From: Rhododendron vialii
Taxonomy: Eukaryota > Streptophyta > Magnoliopsida > Ericales > Ericaceae
NCBI RefSeq assembly: GCF_030253575.1
Contig: NC_080565.1
Location: forward strand, 5,490,001-5,554,000
Reading direction: 5' to 3'
DNA: 64,000 nt
How positions within the stretch are numbered: the first letter of the stretch is position 1; every line of letters begins with the position of its first letter. The notes beneath the pieces were generated by a model. The model worked only from the letters and a program-made list of their open reading frames with translations. It was not told the origin of the DNA and did not search any database. A program made the position numbers and the translations under genes. Positions 14,201-25,212 of the stretch are shown here, piece after piece.

Positions 14201-15195
14201 ACTAAAACAGTGGCCCCCCTATACCTGTTTTGCTGCGGAACCATGCCCCCCAAATCAAAGCCGAATGGCATTAGAGAGAGCAGGCCAAGAGACCCAATTC
14301 AATTTTTGTGCACATTACCATGTTTCCTTCATTGATAGTCTAGAGCATCGGTATGCACAATTGGTTTGAGAAGAGAGTGAGGGGAAAATAAATATACAAA
14401 GTATTGAGCGCACTAAAATTTTCTCACACTTTTCTTCACATTTGTTTTTACTTCTCGTTCCTTCCTTACCATCATCACAGCCTAAAATGGTCCAGAAATT
14501 TCAAGTTCTGATATTCTTCGTTGAGCTGCAATTGAGCCTAGGGCTGATAAACGAACCAAACTACTCGAGTTTGAGTTCATGCTTGTTCGTTAAAAGCTCG
14601 TTCAAAATCGGTTTGTTACATAAACAAACCAAGCTTGAACATATTTTACTGAATCTCGTTAAATTTTCAAGCCATCGACTCAGCTTGTTCAGGTTACGAC
14701 GTACAAAACATTCAAGCTACTCGAAATTTGCTTGTGTTCGGCTTGATTAAAGCTCGTTCAAGATCAGCATGCTTGTCTCATAAACAACCTAAGGTTATAT
14801 ATATTTTGAGGCCTGTTACATATATAATCCAAACTTGAACATCTAACTGCATCGTTATCACCCCCTTCTTTCTCGGATAAAATTCTCATGCTCCAAAATT
14901 TCACTTTGCCTTTTGCTTCCACGGCAGCTGAACAAAATTGCAAAAACAAATTTATAGAAGAGAGAGTATATGTACCCCGTAATTAATTGTAAACTGTGAG
15001 AGCGAAGACTTAATTAAAAATCTGTCTCCTTCCATTGAATTTGAGTAATACACAATCTGGTATTTGAGGCAATGACTAGAGGGCTTTTACTCAAAATTTG
15101 GTTATGAGTCAATCGAAAGAGTAAGGGCTGGAGATGTTCTTTTTCACAGCAGCCGAACAAAATCTCATAAACAAATTGTGTGTGTGTGTGTGTGC

Positions 15196-15260
<65 letters not shown>

Positions 15261-15470
15261 AATGCTGACCCCGTGAAAGAGGAGGTCGAGAACAGGGGAG
15301 TCGTAGATGGACTTGATCTCTTGCCTCGTCCAGTCGTTCCTGGGTCCTTCTCTGATGGTTCGCTCCGCTTGAACTGCAGCGGCCGAAGACGAGTTAGAAG
15401 AATACAAATTGCTCAGGATCATCGACGACATTGGCCATCGATTGGGACGGATTGATCTGATCGTCATCAT
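5267..15470 (-). CDS. BIO2: Biotin synthase, complete six-exon gene
   Basis: Biotin synthase is a radical-SAM enzyme that inserts sulfur into dethiobiotin, the last step of biotin synthesis, in plant mitochondria. Exons on the minus strand are 15470-15270, 12612-12433, 12285-12179, 9143-8938, 7578-7439 and 5575-5267. All have GT-AG borders and compatible phases, giving 1,143 nt and 380 residues, the normal length of plant BIO2. I chose the ATG-ATG at 15470 because the open frame upstream begins with TTG. Residues 1-35 are rich in Ser and Arg and lack acidic residues, as in a mitochondrial transit peptide. The 4Fe-4S motif [14 protein letters not shown] gives Cys93, Cys97 and Cys100. YNHNLDT is at 192-198, and AMVRLSAGR at 299-307 holds an Arg matching the unusual cluster ligand of bacterial BioB. 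No frameshift or missing key residue was seen. Most of the gene is intron, dominated by a 2.7-kb intron 1 and a 3.0-kb intron 3. Confidence 0.95.
5868..6377. mobile_element. 510-bp Harbinger-like miniature transposon in BIO2 intron 5
   Basis: The left end GAGCATCTCCAACACATCT and the inverted right end (GTGCATTTCCAATTCATCT when reversed) are terminal inverted repeats with a few mismatches. Both are flanked by TAA (5865-5867 and 6378-6380), a target duplication typical of PIF/Harbinger-type MITEs. There is no coding capacity. Confidence 0.65.
6698..7190. mobile_element. hAT-like non-autonomous element in BIO2 intron 5
   Basis: The left end AGGGATGGCAAT and the right end ATTGCCATTCCT form an inverted pair. 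The interior is rich in GAACCG, GGTTCGG and GGTATC(G) repeats near both ends, as in short hAT-derived elements of this end type. The flanks do not show a clean 8-bp duplication, so the exact borders are uncertain. Confidence 0.5.
8140..8181 (+). repeat. 21-bp tandem duplication in BIO2 intron 4
   Basis: Two identical adjacent copies of a 21-base unit beginning GAAGCACTTATAGGG. Confidence 0.8.
9595..9930 (+). repeat. Direct repeat pair in BIO2 intron 3
   Basis: A segment of roughly 80 bp at about 9600-9690 (TGTCCCAAAAGCTTAAGC, then TTAAGAAATGGGTCC and AACAATGTATATCAA) recurs at about 9855-9930 with substitutions. A weaker relative is near 7970. Probably fragments of one dispersed repeat; origin unknown. 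Confidence 0.5.
10457..10820. mobile_element. 364-bp Harbinger/Tourist-like hairpin element in BIO2 intron 3
   Basis: The ends are GGCCCCTTTTGGCCTAAC and, inverted, GCTCCCCTTTGGCCTAAC. Both arms continue with TTTTTGGC and are palindromic far inward. TAA flanks both sides (10454-10456 and 10821-10823). It is non-coding and inserted in BIO2 intron 3. Confidence 0.7.
11609..12002. mobile_element. Putative non-autonomous transposon with GGAGC-type ends, BIO2 intron 3
   Basis: The left end GCAAGGATGGAGCCGGAG and the right end (reversed GCAGGGACAGAGCGAGGA) are imperfect inverted repeats. Pyrimidine/purine-rich subterminal tracts lie at both ends. No target duplication could be identified. Confidence 0.4.
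15179..15258. repeat. Compound (TG)n(AG)n microsatellite next to the BIO2 exon 1 donor
   Basis: About 20 TG units, with one CG interruption, run into about 20 AG units. On the BIO2 strand the tract is (CT)n(CA)n and starts 11 bases after the exon 1 5' splice site (GTCAGC at 15269-15264). Confidence 0.95.
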
Positions 15471-15492
15471 CTTTGAAATCCCCAATCGCAAT

Positions 15493-15498
<6 letters not shown>

Positions 15499-15531
<33 letters not shown>
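15499..15531. repeat. (AG)n microsatellite in the BIO2 5' UTR
   Basis: About 16 AG units lie some 30 bp upstream of the BIO2 start codon and so probably within its 5' leader (a CT-rich leader on the transcript strand). Confidence 0.85.
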
Positions 15532-15532
<1 letters not shown>

Positions 15533-16224
15533 GATTTTCGACACAGAAATGCCGACTGAAGTGAAGAAGAAGGGTTTCTCAGCTTGGCTGTGGCTGTGGG
15601 GGGATTTCTGCTGTTCAACAAAAACAGAAAGCGCTGTGAGGGAAAGGATTTTTGATTTATTGGTAACTCCGCAGGAAAGAGCGCTCTACATTCTACCCAC
15701 CTAACCAGCAAGTATCACACGTGAACTTGGCTTCACCATCAGTGTTCCAAACAGGTAGGTTGCACTAAAGGGTGTATGTAGCATGCAATTCGAGCCGTTT
15801 GTCTCGGCAACAATAGTCTAGATTTTTTTCTCGGTAATGGACTGATGAGATTGTAGGAATCGAGATGAAACTTGGACCATTGCGTTGATTGTTGAGACGG
15901 ACTGTTCGGATCGCGCACTACACTCATATAGTGCACGCCTACGCTGCAGCCTACAGGGTCCCCAACTCCTCGAGACATATACTCTATTGCTAAAAATAGG
16001 TTACGCTTTACCGAGTGTGGGTTTTCCCCTAAAAAATTTGTCCATAGCTGAAGGACTTTAGACAAGTTAATTTTGTTAAGTGAATTTTTAGTTGATATGT
16101 GCGAGGAGAATGATCAGTCTCAAAATTCGTATTTTTTACGAATTTTAGCTTTAGTTCCGTTAGCCAAATGGAAAAAGTCATGTTTAATTACATAAGAAAC
16201 TTGTTTTTCATCGGATCTGGGGTG

Positions 16225-16429
16225 CTGTAGTGCATCCTATGTAGTACATGTGTAGGACGGCACACAGTCGTCGATCTTATCAATCAATGGTCCACATTAA
16301 AAATCAATTATGACCGGTAATAACTAATTCTTACCGGTCATAATTATAAATCAAATCCCAACCATTCATTGTCAAGATCGATGGCCCATGTGCGCCCTAC
16401 AGGATGCCTTGCAAGGCCATGCACTACAG
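16225..16429. mobile_element. ~205-bp hairpin miniature element
   Basis: The outer arms contain CTGTAGTGCAT and its inverted partner ATGCACTACAG. The inner arms ATTATGACCGGTAA and TTACCGGTCATAAT face each other across about 10 bases. The whole block can fold into one imperfect hairpin. There are no coding features; target duplication not resolved. Confidence 0.6.
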
Positions 16430-17324
16430 GATTTCCCAATCCTTTTTCATCCATTAAAAAAACTCTCCATGGTTAATTTTTTTAAAGGTATTACTACTAA
16501 GTTATAAAATTAATTCAGGGCCCGTTTCGCTAAATTTCTTATTTTTTTACTTAACGAGACAGGTCATTCTTTCACAATATATCACCTTTAATTCAAAAAT
16601 TAAGTGGAACACACCCTCCAATATCTTCATGGGAGGTACACCATAATGGCGAGTAGATTGGCCAAAATTGGAAAAATTATTTAATGCCCCAGACCTCTCC
16701 TCAATCATATATTTTTTTGTGGGTTCAAGACTAAGTGTAAGGACCCCACAACAATGTGTAGTAAGAAAAGACTTGGGGCACCGCCACGTAGTGCTCCAAA
16801 AGCACTGAATAATCTCTCCTAGAATGTTTTCCTTGATTGGAGATGTGCTATTATCGCCGTTCAAAAAAAAGGAGATATGCTATTATTGGAGATTCAATAA
16901 CCTAATAAAATGAAATTTTGACATTATGCTTGGATTTTAGGGCAAGGCTTTTAAAGAATGAGTTCTCTGAACTTGAATAGTATAAGGTGAGAGATATATT
17001 TTAACAGCCAAACAGCCCCGCCATCAATAAACCCAGCATTGTCGTCCAAATTTGTCCAAAATTCTCTATACGTTACACCTTCAAAGATCCATGCACTTCA
17101 CATGTTACTTCCATGATTGAGTATCTCACAAGAACAGGGTTTTTTTTTTTTTTGCCATAGTTTATACATCAACGAAGATTAATCAGGTGTTAGTATGTTA
17201 ATCAACGGGAGTTTAGAAGTTATCCATAATAACACTTGTTTAGTCTGTATGATGGAACACAATGCTAAAAGCGCCTCATAAACTGGCAATAATGAAAATA
17301 ACATGAAAGAGACACACGAAAGTG

Positions 17325-17460
17325 CCGGACACTTTAAGCAATTCAATAAATGGAAATGACGCATGAAACACCAGTCAGTCCCGGACGCTTTAAGCAATTC
17401 AATAAACGGAAATGACGCATGAAACACCAGCTAGTCCCGGACACTTTAGGCAATTCAATA
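17325..17460 (+). repeat. 56-bp tandem repeat, 2.4 copies
   Basis: The starts at 17325, 17381 and 17437 (CCGGAC(A/G)CTTTA(A/G)GCAATTC) are exactly 56 bases apart. Copies differ by a few substitutions and the third is truncated. Confidence 0.85.
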
Positions 17461-17620
17461 AAAGCTCCACGGCCTGAATAAGTAAATGCCACCGAAGAAG
17501 GAACAAAGACTGTTTATGCCCACCTGCCAAAGACAAAAATAAACGGAACACATAAAACAAATGAGAGCCTCTATTATTATGAAGTGCGAGCAATGGTGTA
17601 CATAAAGCACAGCACAGAAA

Positions 17621-20600
17621 CGTTTACAGTTGGTCCCTGCTACACAAATTCAAATCTCAACCATACAGTCAACCATACATCGATATTGCCCCTATTTTAT
17701 CCGTTTCACCCGTATAAAGACCGTGTTCTCCGAATATTCAGTCCTAACTAACTACCTTCATCCGTGTTACTTGAGGTCGAACCTCACTTTACAGAACACG
17801 ATAAATGGGGTAAAACACCAGAACAAAACAAGGAGTAGTGAGACTGCAACAATGCTCAACAGAATCAACAATAGCAAAATGGGGGTATTCATCTTCAGGG
17901 CCCCCAACAGAGTTCCAATCAAAGTCCCAAATTCCTCCTGACCCCGTTGGACAACTGTACTACATGGTATGAGAGAATATAATATCAATTCACAACTCGA
18001 TCATGAATTCTGTCACCATTCCAAGAAAGGATAGATTGTAGATAATGATTGGCAGCACAACAATACATCGGCGCCGGCGTAAATCCTTCTGTCCCTCATT
18101 GCTAATAACCAAAATGGACGCGAGGAGGTCACATTAAAGAGTTTGGCACCAAACAGGCACAACAAGTATGTTACATGCAGCATTCATTCTGCAGCAGGGA
18201 CCGTGCAAAAGATGTCTCCAAAAATCCCAGTCCCCGTGTCCCAATGCCCTGCAGGCTGCACGATATATATTAGGAATCTCAAAACAAACAGATCTCTCAA
18301 GGCACAACCATGGGGCTAGGATTGCACTGGAAGATGAAGACAGGGCTTGGGACAAAGAATCTCGCGTATGGGGTGCAAGTTTCTGACAAAAGAAAAAATG
18401 GCGACATTTCTCCACTTCCATGGTTCCTCAACGATTTATAGGATTATAGGTCATCGTTGAACAAGGCTCATCAGCGCGTGATTCCACCTGAAGAAAAGAT
18501 TGAAGGGAAGGCAATCAATTAGACCAAGAGGTAGAAAACACCAAACCTAAAATCAAAAACCAATCCCAATTTGTAATCGGTGCACTTTTGTCGTGCCATC
18601 TAAGGTCCAAATTAACATGTTGCAGACATTGGAACCTAAATTAGATACGTATAGTTTATTTTCTATGAATTTTGTAAGAGGTATTATGACTCTTGAAGGA
18701 TTTGTGTTTGTCTAGTGTCATTGTCTTTACTTTGTTAGCATGTCTGTCTATGTTGTAATATCATTTGCTCATCAATGAAATACTTACCAATTGAACAATT
18801 TTACCCTCGCTATTGTTGCTAGCTATATTGTTGCTTTTTTGATGTTGTGCTGACATACAGTGTTTGCCCATTTGCATACCTACAAGCATGTCTTGGTAGG
18901 AACCCACATGTGGAGTGTCTTGTACATAATCTTGCCACAAGTTACACCCTGTAACACTATGTATAACTTATTAAGCAACAGTACTTGGATCCCTAAGGGA
19001 ACCATCAGAGATGCCAAGAGCAAATACTCCGTATACAATTGCAGTTACTCGAAAACACCTAAATTATTGTTGACACTTCGAAAAAGAAACATAAAAAAAC
19101 AAAGCCAGCATACACTGGCCTAATGTGTCGCACCAAAGACACTACACATATTGCGTTTCAGGATTTACCTACAGTTCATGGTTTAAGTATTTATAAGTTT
19201 GCAGAGAACTGAGAAGTGAACTCAGCAGAGGAAAACAGGATAAGAATCACGGTGGAGAAAAATAGGATATAAACCTGGCGGAGAAAAATAGGACAAGATG
19301 ATAAATTTCAAAAACAAAGTTAAAACTGGAGAAGAATCCAAATCTCTCTATGTTTAGGATGATATGGATCTCTGTAGGTTTGTCTTGTTTTGGACAGCTT
19401 AATGAACTTCTCAGTTTTGGGAAGAGATAACTTATTTATTGGCCACATTTACTAATTCACTCATGAACGGAACATAGATCAATCATTCGGTATAAACAGA
19501 TTTATTATCATGATATCATAACAAATCCATTATGCTTCATAAGACCATAAAAAAATCACAGATGGCCTACAATCAACAAGAAAACTGCAAGGGCCATTTC
19601 TATAAAGATGGAGCTATGATGGCAAACACGAATATTATTTACTACATACTCTCCTTTGAGGGGAAGTGCACAACATTTATTAATGCAGTTAAAATTGGAA
19701 TTTCCAATGAAGTGATGATAAAATGTTAAGAGGCACTCTACTGCTCATGTAGCTGCTAGGCAATGGAACCACACCGTGATAAAGCCCAACTTTTGCTCTT
19801 ATTGTTCATGTTTAGTAAGCCATACATATCCGAATATAATTGGACCTCACGGCATGCCGAAACTCAGAAGTTCCCTGGGTTTCTCCACCTAGCCATACTT
19901 TAATGATTTAAGCATGGGAATTGATTTCTACACTCCCTTTTTTGATATCCACACTCCCTTTTTTCTCTTTTAGCAAAAAAAAAATACATACACTTTCAAC
20001 ACTAAAATCCAAAAAAGGGAGTGTGAGTGATATCAAAAGAAGGGAGCGTAGAAATCAATTCTCTTTTAAGCATCCCCTAAAAGTAAATAACTCTTTTCCA
20101 GAGTTTGATGGCCTACAGACTTCTTTTAAATTTGCAATACATTAAGCTAGAATTCAAGGGATCAAGAGTAGATTAAGTTCACAAAATAAACTTATATGCA
20201 AAAAAAATACCAGAAACGATACTAGGAGTCCTGATTCTAGACAGCCATTTTCAGTGAAAGCACTAAAAAGGAGTTAACATACAGAGAGGAAGAAATATTA
20301 GGAAAGCAGCACAAACCTATTTCCAAAGGGATAGCCAAATGATTCAAAAGAAGACACAAGATTCTTGAGGTACCTTTTGTTTTTCAAAAGCTGGATTTCC
20401 AAGCACCCTGTTGAACCAAAAGCCTTCATCTTTCTTTCATTTGATGTGAAAAAGTTCCATGCCTACTTCTTGCATCACTCGAATCTTTGCCAGCTCTCTA
20501 GCATAGGACAATTACCCTCTTGCCCTCCCTCAAAAAATAGCATAGGACAGGACCGACAGTCACAGAACAAGGAGTAAGAGACGTAGTCAGGGGAAATGAT

Positions 20601-20898
20601 AAGAGAGGATGCACTTTTGATATCGCTGGCGAGGTACCTGATCAACGAAAGAAAGCTCGCTCATAACAGAGCTCGTCACTTAAATCCATAGAGCATTCAC
20701 TAGTCACTCATAACTGAATTCCTCCTGGAAATGACAGATATTTCAGAGTTGGTCGCGTGAGCGACAGAGCTGGGATAGTTGGAAGGGCACCACTTCTTAT
20801 TCTACATCACTTGGACTTTCGTGCAGACTGCAATTAGATAACACTGTTAGATTGCTATGGATGCTGGATCAAGTCTGCAATGATGAACAGGGAGCCTC
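17621..20898. other. Region downstream of the INO80D-like gene, no confirmed gene
   Basis: Two minus-strand stretches might be transcribed, for example as 3' UTR exons of the upstream gene. One is 17767-17988, an ORF whose last 45 residues are almost wholly hydrophobic. The other is about 18130-18480, which begins after a CTTCAG acceptor-like sequence. Neither has a recognisable domain or a confirmed start. A 146-bp hairpin lies at 19917-20062. The rest appears to be AT-rich intergenic or intronic sequence. Confidence 0.35.
19917..20062. mobile_element. ~146-bp hairpin miniature element
   Basis: GGGAATTGATTTCTACACTC at the left faces its inverted counterpart GTAGAAATCAATTCTC at the right. 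Inner ACTCCCTTTTTT and AAAAAAGGGAGT blocks pair as well, and GATATC occurs in both arms. It is non-coding. Confidence 0.55.
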
Positions 20899-23800
20899 TC
20901 AGTCACAGCTTTCTCGCTTAACCACAACATTATTTCTATTTGCTCTCAATGCAGCCCTTCTCTTGGCTTGAATCTGGTGCACATATTCTGCCACTATGAC
21001 ATGCAATTTGGGAGCAAGTTTGCTGGATGAGGAGACATGAAGACCTGCCTTCTTCAGGGCACGGTGAGCTTTCTGGAGGTGAACATTGCAAAATGCAGGA
21101 ACCCTAGCTCGTAATATAGGCCTGCCACAGGTTATGGGTCCTGCCTGTGCACTACATAAAAAGACAACGCAATTAGCAAAGAAACAATCTCCTTGTATCC
21201 ACAGACAACAGAAATGCCCAAAATTACACAAACACACAGAGCTATGTATATGTGCGTATATGTATGACGTATGCATGTCTATTAACATTCTATAGGATAC
21301 AGGATACAGGATACACTAAAATTAGCTATGCACGGGCTGGTACGGTCCTTTTTTCATGAGCAAGGGAGGCCAAGGGGGGTGTATCTTGTAAGTTTACAAT
21401 ACGTACACACATAATACATATCTCCATACTATATAATAAATAATATATCCTACAATATACAATCACTGTAGTGCCAATCCAACACAAGTCCTTTTTTGTT
21501 TACCATACGTTCATGAATACAAAGCTTCCCAAAGGAAATAAAAAGAAGCATAAGGAGAAGTCTTCCTAACCTGAAATGTTTTTTTGTCTTTTCTGAACGA
21601 GAAAAAATACATGGAGACAATTTCTGTTCCTCCCCCCCAAAAAATACAGCTCTCTTAAACCTCAAAATAAATATTCTAACGGAAAAGATCACTGGATATG
21701 CCACCTTAAATTTTATGTTCTTCATTTAATTAATCCGTGTTTCTTGAATCCAGAATAGTTTTGGAAATCGGAATCCTCTATCTCAACAAATGGAAGTAAC
21801 ATCTACTTTTTGAATTCTTAAGCTCTGGAAAAAAGGGCATTTTAATGTTAGAAGCATAATGCATCTCAACACGGTTGATCAAATAGGTATCACCACAGTC
21901 ATCAAATCAAGTATTGTAAAATATCTGAGTCGAAAGCCTAACTTGTGGCAAATCATGACTCGAAAGTGGAATTTAGCCCATGATAATTGATGTAAACCAT
22001 CCATGCATGTGAAAGAAAAGAAACAATACATATTTGACACATCATACAATAACCCTTTCAAAGGGAAGACATTAGTCTTCACCACAACTTCACTAGACAT
22101 TTGTGTATCTATACCTAATTTGATAAAAAATATTGACAAAAAAGTTATTTTATGTCAATCTGAATCCATGATATGCATGGTTCACATAGTGTGTGTCCAA
22201 GGTATGTGTCCAATGTTTTCGAAGAAAGAAATGTTTGGGCGTCAGGGATGCCACCCTCTATCTGGTATTTACGCCTAATAAAAGCATGCCAAAGAGGATG
22301 ATGATCAAGCGGGTAACTCCCTGACTACGAAGCACGGACATACCGGCCTAGCGTATCCATGTCCAACACGACACTCTCCAAACAAGTGTCTAACAAGACT
22401 AAATACATGTCTAATGTTTCTACTATGTTTTTCTACTCGGACACATTGGAGACACTCTTGGAACAAGTTAAGAACGTATTTAAAACTTGGCCATAGTAAG
22501 AAGTTCCACAGACCTTTAGTTCATAAACACTTATACAACGACTGATGATTTGTATCTTCCTAGTGTTAATACTATTTCCGGCTTTTATCTAAAATTGATA
22601 GAAACCCTGCCTAGTTACTTAATACAAGATCTTTACCTTGAAATCTCGCCTAGCCTGTCATGCACCTATATGCAAGACCAAACCCTAGAATAACATACCC
22701 TACAGTTCAACTTAGCCAAAAAAAAAAAAAAATTCACGGTTCTTGCCAATGTGCACCCCTAGTTGGCCCCAAGCTTCCTTGGGCGTCTACTGGTGACATG
22801 GCACACTATACCATAATTGAAAATGAGAACCAACAATCATCCACCCAATCACAAGATTCACAACTATCCATCAGTACAGGTAGTGTTAGGACGTTCCATC
22901 ATGTTGTTAGATTAGTGTTTTGTACCAAACCATGCAAACTAAAGAATGCTATCATGCTAATTTGTACACAACACAATCAAAATTGAGTCCTATTGTGTAA
23001 AATGTTCTGCAAGACTTATCCGTCTTTGGCTTGAAGCTCTATCTTTCACAGTTCCAATATTTCTTGCTATGGTATAACTCGTAAAACAAAAATGCATCAT
23101 AGAAACCTCAAGAGAGCTATAAACGATGAGACGAAAGGTTGTGCACCAAACCCCAGATAAACTACAGCTAAATATTTATCTTATTTTCTATTTTACTTGA
23201 CTGCAAGCTCAGATGCAGTTGACCATTAATCTAGTGTTTCCATGAAAGTACTCAGTAACCAAATCACAGATGGAAGCAATCCGTAGATTGAAATGTTGAC
23301 GTGGTCATTTCTGATGAGTACTAGACGCCTCACATTTTTCTTTTGAGCATTTTCACAAGAAATCGTTGCCATATTCCTAACATGATATTTATTTACTACG
23401 ATTTAGGGTCTCCGTTCTCCAACTTTCCTGATGTTTTTAAACTTATTAATACACCAATTGAACCACTCCACCTCCAACCTTAACTTATCACAGAATATAT
23501 CCCATTCTACCATTACAAAAATACTCATTGGCTAACGTTAATCATTTCTTGGATGGTAGAATGTTAGGTCCATCATTCAATCAAAGCATTCTGAGGAATT
23601 TATGACAATAGATGTCTTTGGAAATTAGAGTACAGTATCTTGTAAACAGGTAACATGGCACACTATACCATAATTTAAGATGAAAACCAACTAGCATCTA
23701 TCCAATCACAACATCACATGGCAAAGATAGCTACAAACAGATGATTTCATTTCTTGCAAAATGCCATTCTTTTTCCATGATTTAATAGAAAACTCTTTAC

Positions 23801-24744
23801 CCCTCCCTATCATTACAATCCACAAGCATTACACCATACTATATACAAAGATGGCATAAAAAGAATCGCTCAACATGAGCTAAAAGCATGAAATTAACAT
23901 CACAGATCGATAAATGGATATAACTATATGCATCTCTGCAATGAAGATCAATCGACTTTTCGCAACTGCATGCCAAATAAACAACTAAAAGAAACCCATC
24001 AAAAAACAAATTGACCCAATAGCGTCTCCAGCCCTTACCCTTTCAAAAGACTCAGAACCCAATTATGAGTAAAAGCCCCTTAAACTTTACTCCGGTCCTT
24101 GACTCGAACTCATACCAGATTACTCCGGTCCTTAACGCAAATCAAGGGAGGCTCAAACTTTTACTCAAAACCTCAACTTGGTTACAAATTAAATGACTTT
24201 TCATAACACCATACGCAATAAACAACTAAAAGAAACCCATCAAAGAAAAAACAAATGACCTAAGAAACAGAAGGGAAGTGAGAATAGAAACCTCTTAATC
24301 GCATATTCACATGGCTTATACAGCACTTGCTTCGAATCCGAAAGAATATGCAAATGACAAAACCTCGTCAGCGCCATTGCCTTCAACGCACACCCATTAA
24401 ACGCGCACAGCGCATGAGCATTATTCATATTCCCCTCCAAACCCTTATTACCCCTCCCTTCATCATCACTTTCCTTGTACGGACTCAACCCGTACTTCCA
24501 AACGTACTCCTTGTACTTCCCCTTGAGTTCTTCCACCATCGCCCAGTAGTGGTCCGTGTAAACCCTGGCGAGCCGGCGCAGGTTGTCGGCGCGGCGCGCG
24601 ACGACTTGGTGGCGCGTGAGGTGGTCTTGCGGTGGGGGTGTGGTGGTGGTGGAATTAGGGTTTGGGTTTTGCGGGGTGGACGGGGAGGAGGAGGGTAGGG
24701 ATGGTGGAGGGGTGTGGGGGTGACGGTGGAGACGGGAGGAAGCC

Positions 24745-24746
<2 letters not shown>
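20899..24746 (-). CDS. INO80 complex subunit D-like protein (C3Hc3H zinc finger), two exons
   Basis: This resembles INO80D/KANSL2-type proteins, which carry the potential DNA-binding zf-C3Hc3H domain and belong to chromatin complexes. Exon 1 is 24746-24292 and exon 2 is 21151-20899. The donor is GTTTCT, the acceptor TGTAG, and the join is phase 2, giving 235 residues. Residues 1-45 are Pro/Ser/Thr-rich and probably disordered. Residues 50-90 form a basic helical region. The zinc-ligand set is complete: C114, C119, C130 and H133, then C146, C160, C173 and H176, so the intron splits the domain between the sixth and fifth ligands from its end. A basic helix (QAKRRAALRANR) is near the C-terminus. 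Plant members have about this length. The start codon is a real ATG just downstream of a (GA)n leader. The 3.1-kb intron contains only AT-rich sequence and repeat fragments. Confidence 0.88.
21152..24291 (-). other. Intron of the INO80D-like gene
   Basis: A 3.1-kb AT-rich intron. It contains a short triplicated GGATACA-type motif (21294-21315), a degenerate segment around 22320-22400 rich in CGGACA/CCATGTCC motifs that recurs elsewhere (about 9285 and 61690), and an internal duplication of the phrase ACATGGCACACTATACCATA (22795 and 23653). No exon-like ORF was found. Confidence 0.6.

Positions 24747-24749
<3 letters not shown>

Positions 24750-24779
<30 letters not shown>
24750..24779. repeat. 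(GA)n microsatellite in the INO80D-like 5' leader
   Basis: About 14 GA units start 4 bp upstream of the start codon, so the transcript would have a CT-rich leader immediately before the ATG. Confidence 0.9.
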
Positions 24780-24782
<3 letters not shown>

Positions 24783-24880
24783 TATTGCAAAGTGAAGCTT
24801 TGAACTACTGGAAGTGGAGTGGAAAAATGGGTAGGAGATGGCTTTTCCTGCTGTCGGTGTTTCAGTGGGACGAAAAATTA

Positions 24881-25204
24881 GGGCGCTGCTATTCGCAGCC
24901 CTCTATTTACTTCCATAGCCCGGTAAAAATTTTCAATTATACTCGATAGTTAATTACCGAAATTGAGATATATTTTCAGCGTCCAATTACCGAAATATAA
25001 TATTTTTTTCAACAGATGTTTACCGAAAATGCATGTTCGGCAGTTATTTACCGAAAGTTAAACATATTTTCGACATGTAGTTACCGAAATATAATCTTGT
25101 TTTCAACAGCAATTTACCGAAATGTTATTTTTGATTTTCAACAATCATTTACCGAAATTTAGTGGGCTACGGGAGTAAATAGAGGGCTGCGAATAGCGGC
25201 GCCC
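24881..25204 (+). mobile_element. 324-bp hAT-like miniature transposon with TTACCGAAA repeats (family B, copy 1)
   Basis: The terminal inverted repeat is GGGCGCTGCTATTCGCAGCC at the left, matched inverted at the right (ending CTGCGAATAGCGGCGCCC). It is flanked by a perfect 8-bp duplication AAAAATTA (24873-24880 and 25205-25212), the size made by hAT transposases. The interior has seven TTACCGAAA motifs spaced roughly 35-45 bp apart. It has no coding capacity. It lies about 135 bp upstream of the INO80D-like start codon. A second copy of identical length, in opposite orientation, is at 37361-37684. Confidence 0.85.
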
Positions 25205-25212
25205 AAAAATTA

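Larger units (their letters stand above)
15532..17620. other. BIO2 upstream region and intergenic repeats
   Basis: This includes the BIO2 promoter side (15532 to about 15900), a small hairpin element at 16225-16429 and the tandem repeat at 17325-17460. Minus-strand ORFs at 15394-15711, 15739-16065 and 16547-16864 show no protein-family features and are crossed by low-complexity DNA. I recognise no gene. Confidence 0.5.

Noticed and set aside
15180..15455. Plus-strand ORF across the BIO2 exon 1 region
   Set aside because: It reads the TG/AG microsatellite and the antisense of BIO2 exon 1; the minus strand is clearly coding.
17325..17460. CRISPR-like array
   Set aside because: Units are contiguous 56-bp tandem copies without distinct spacers, and the genome is a plant nucleus.
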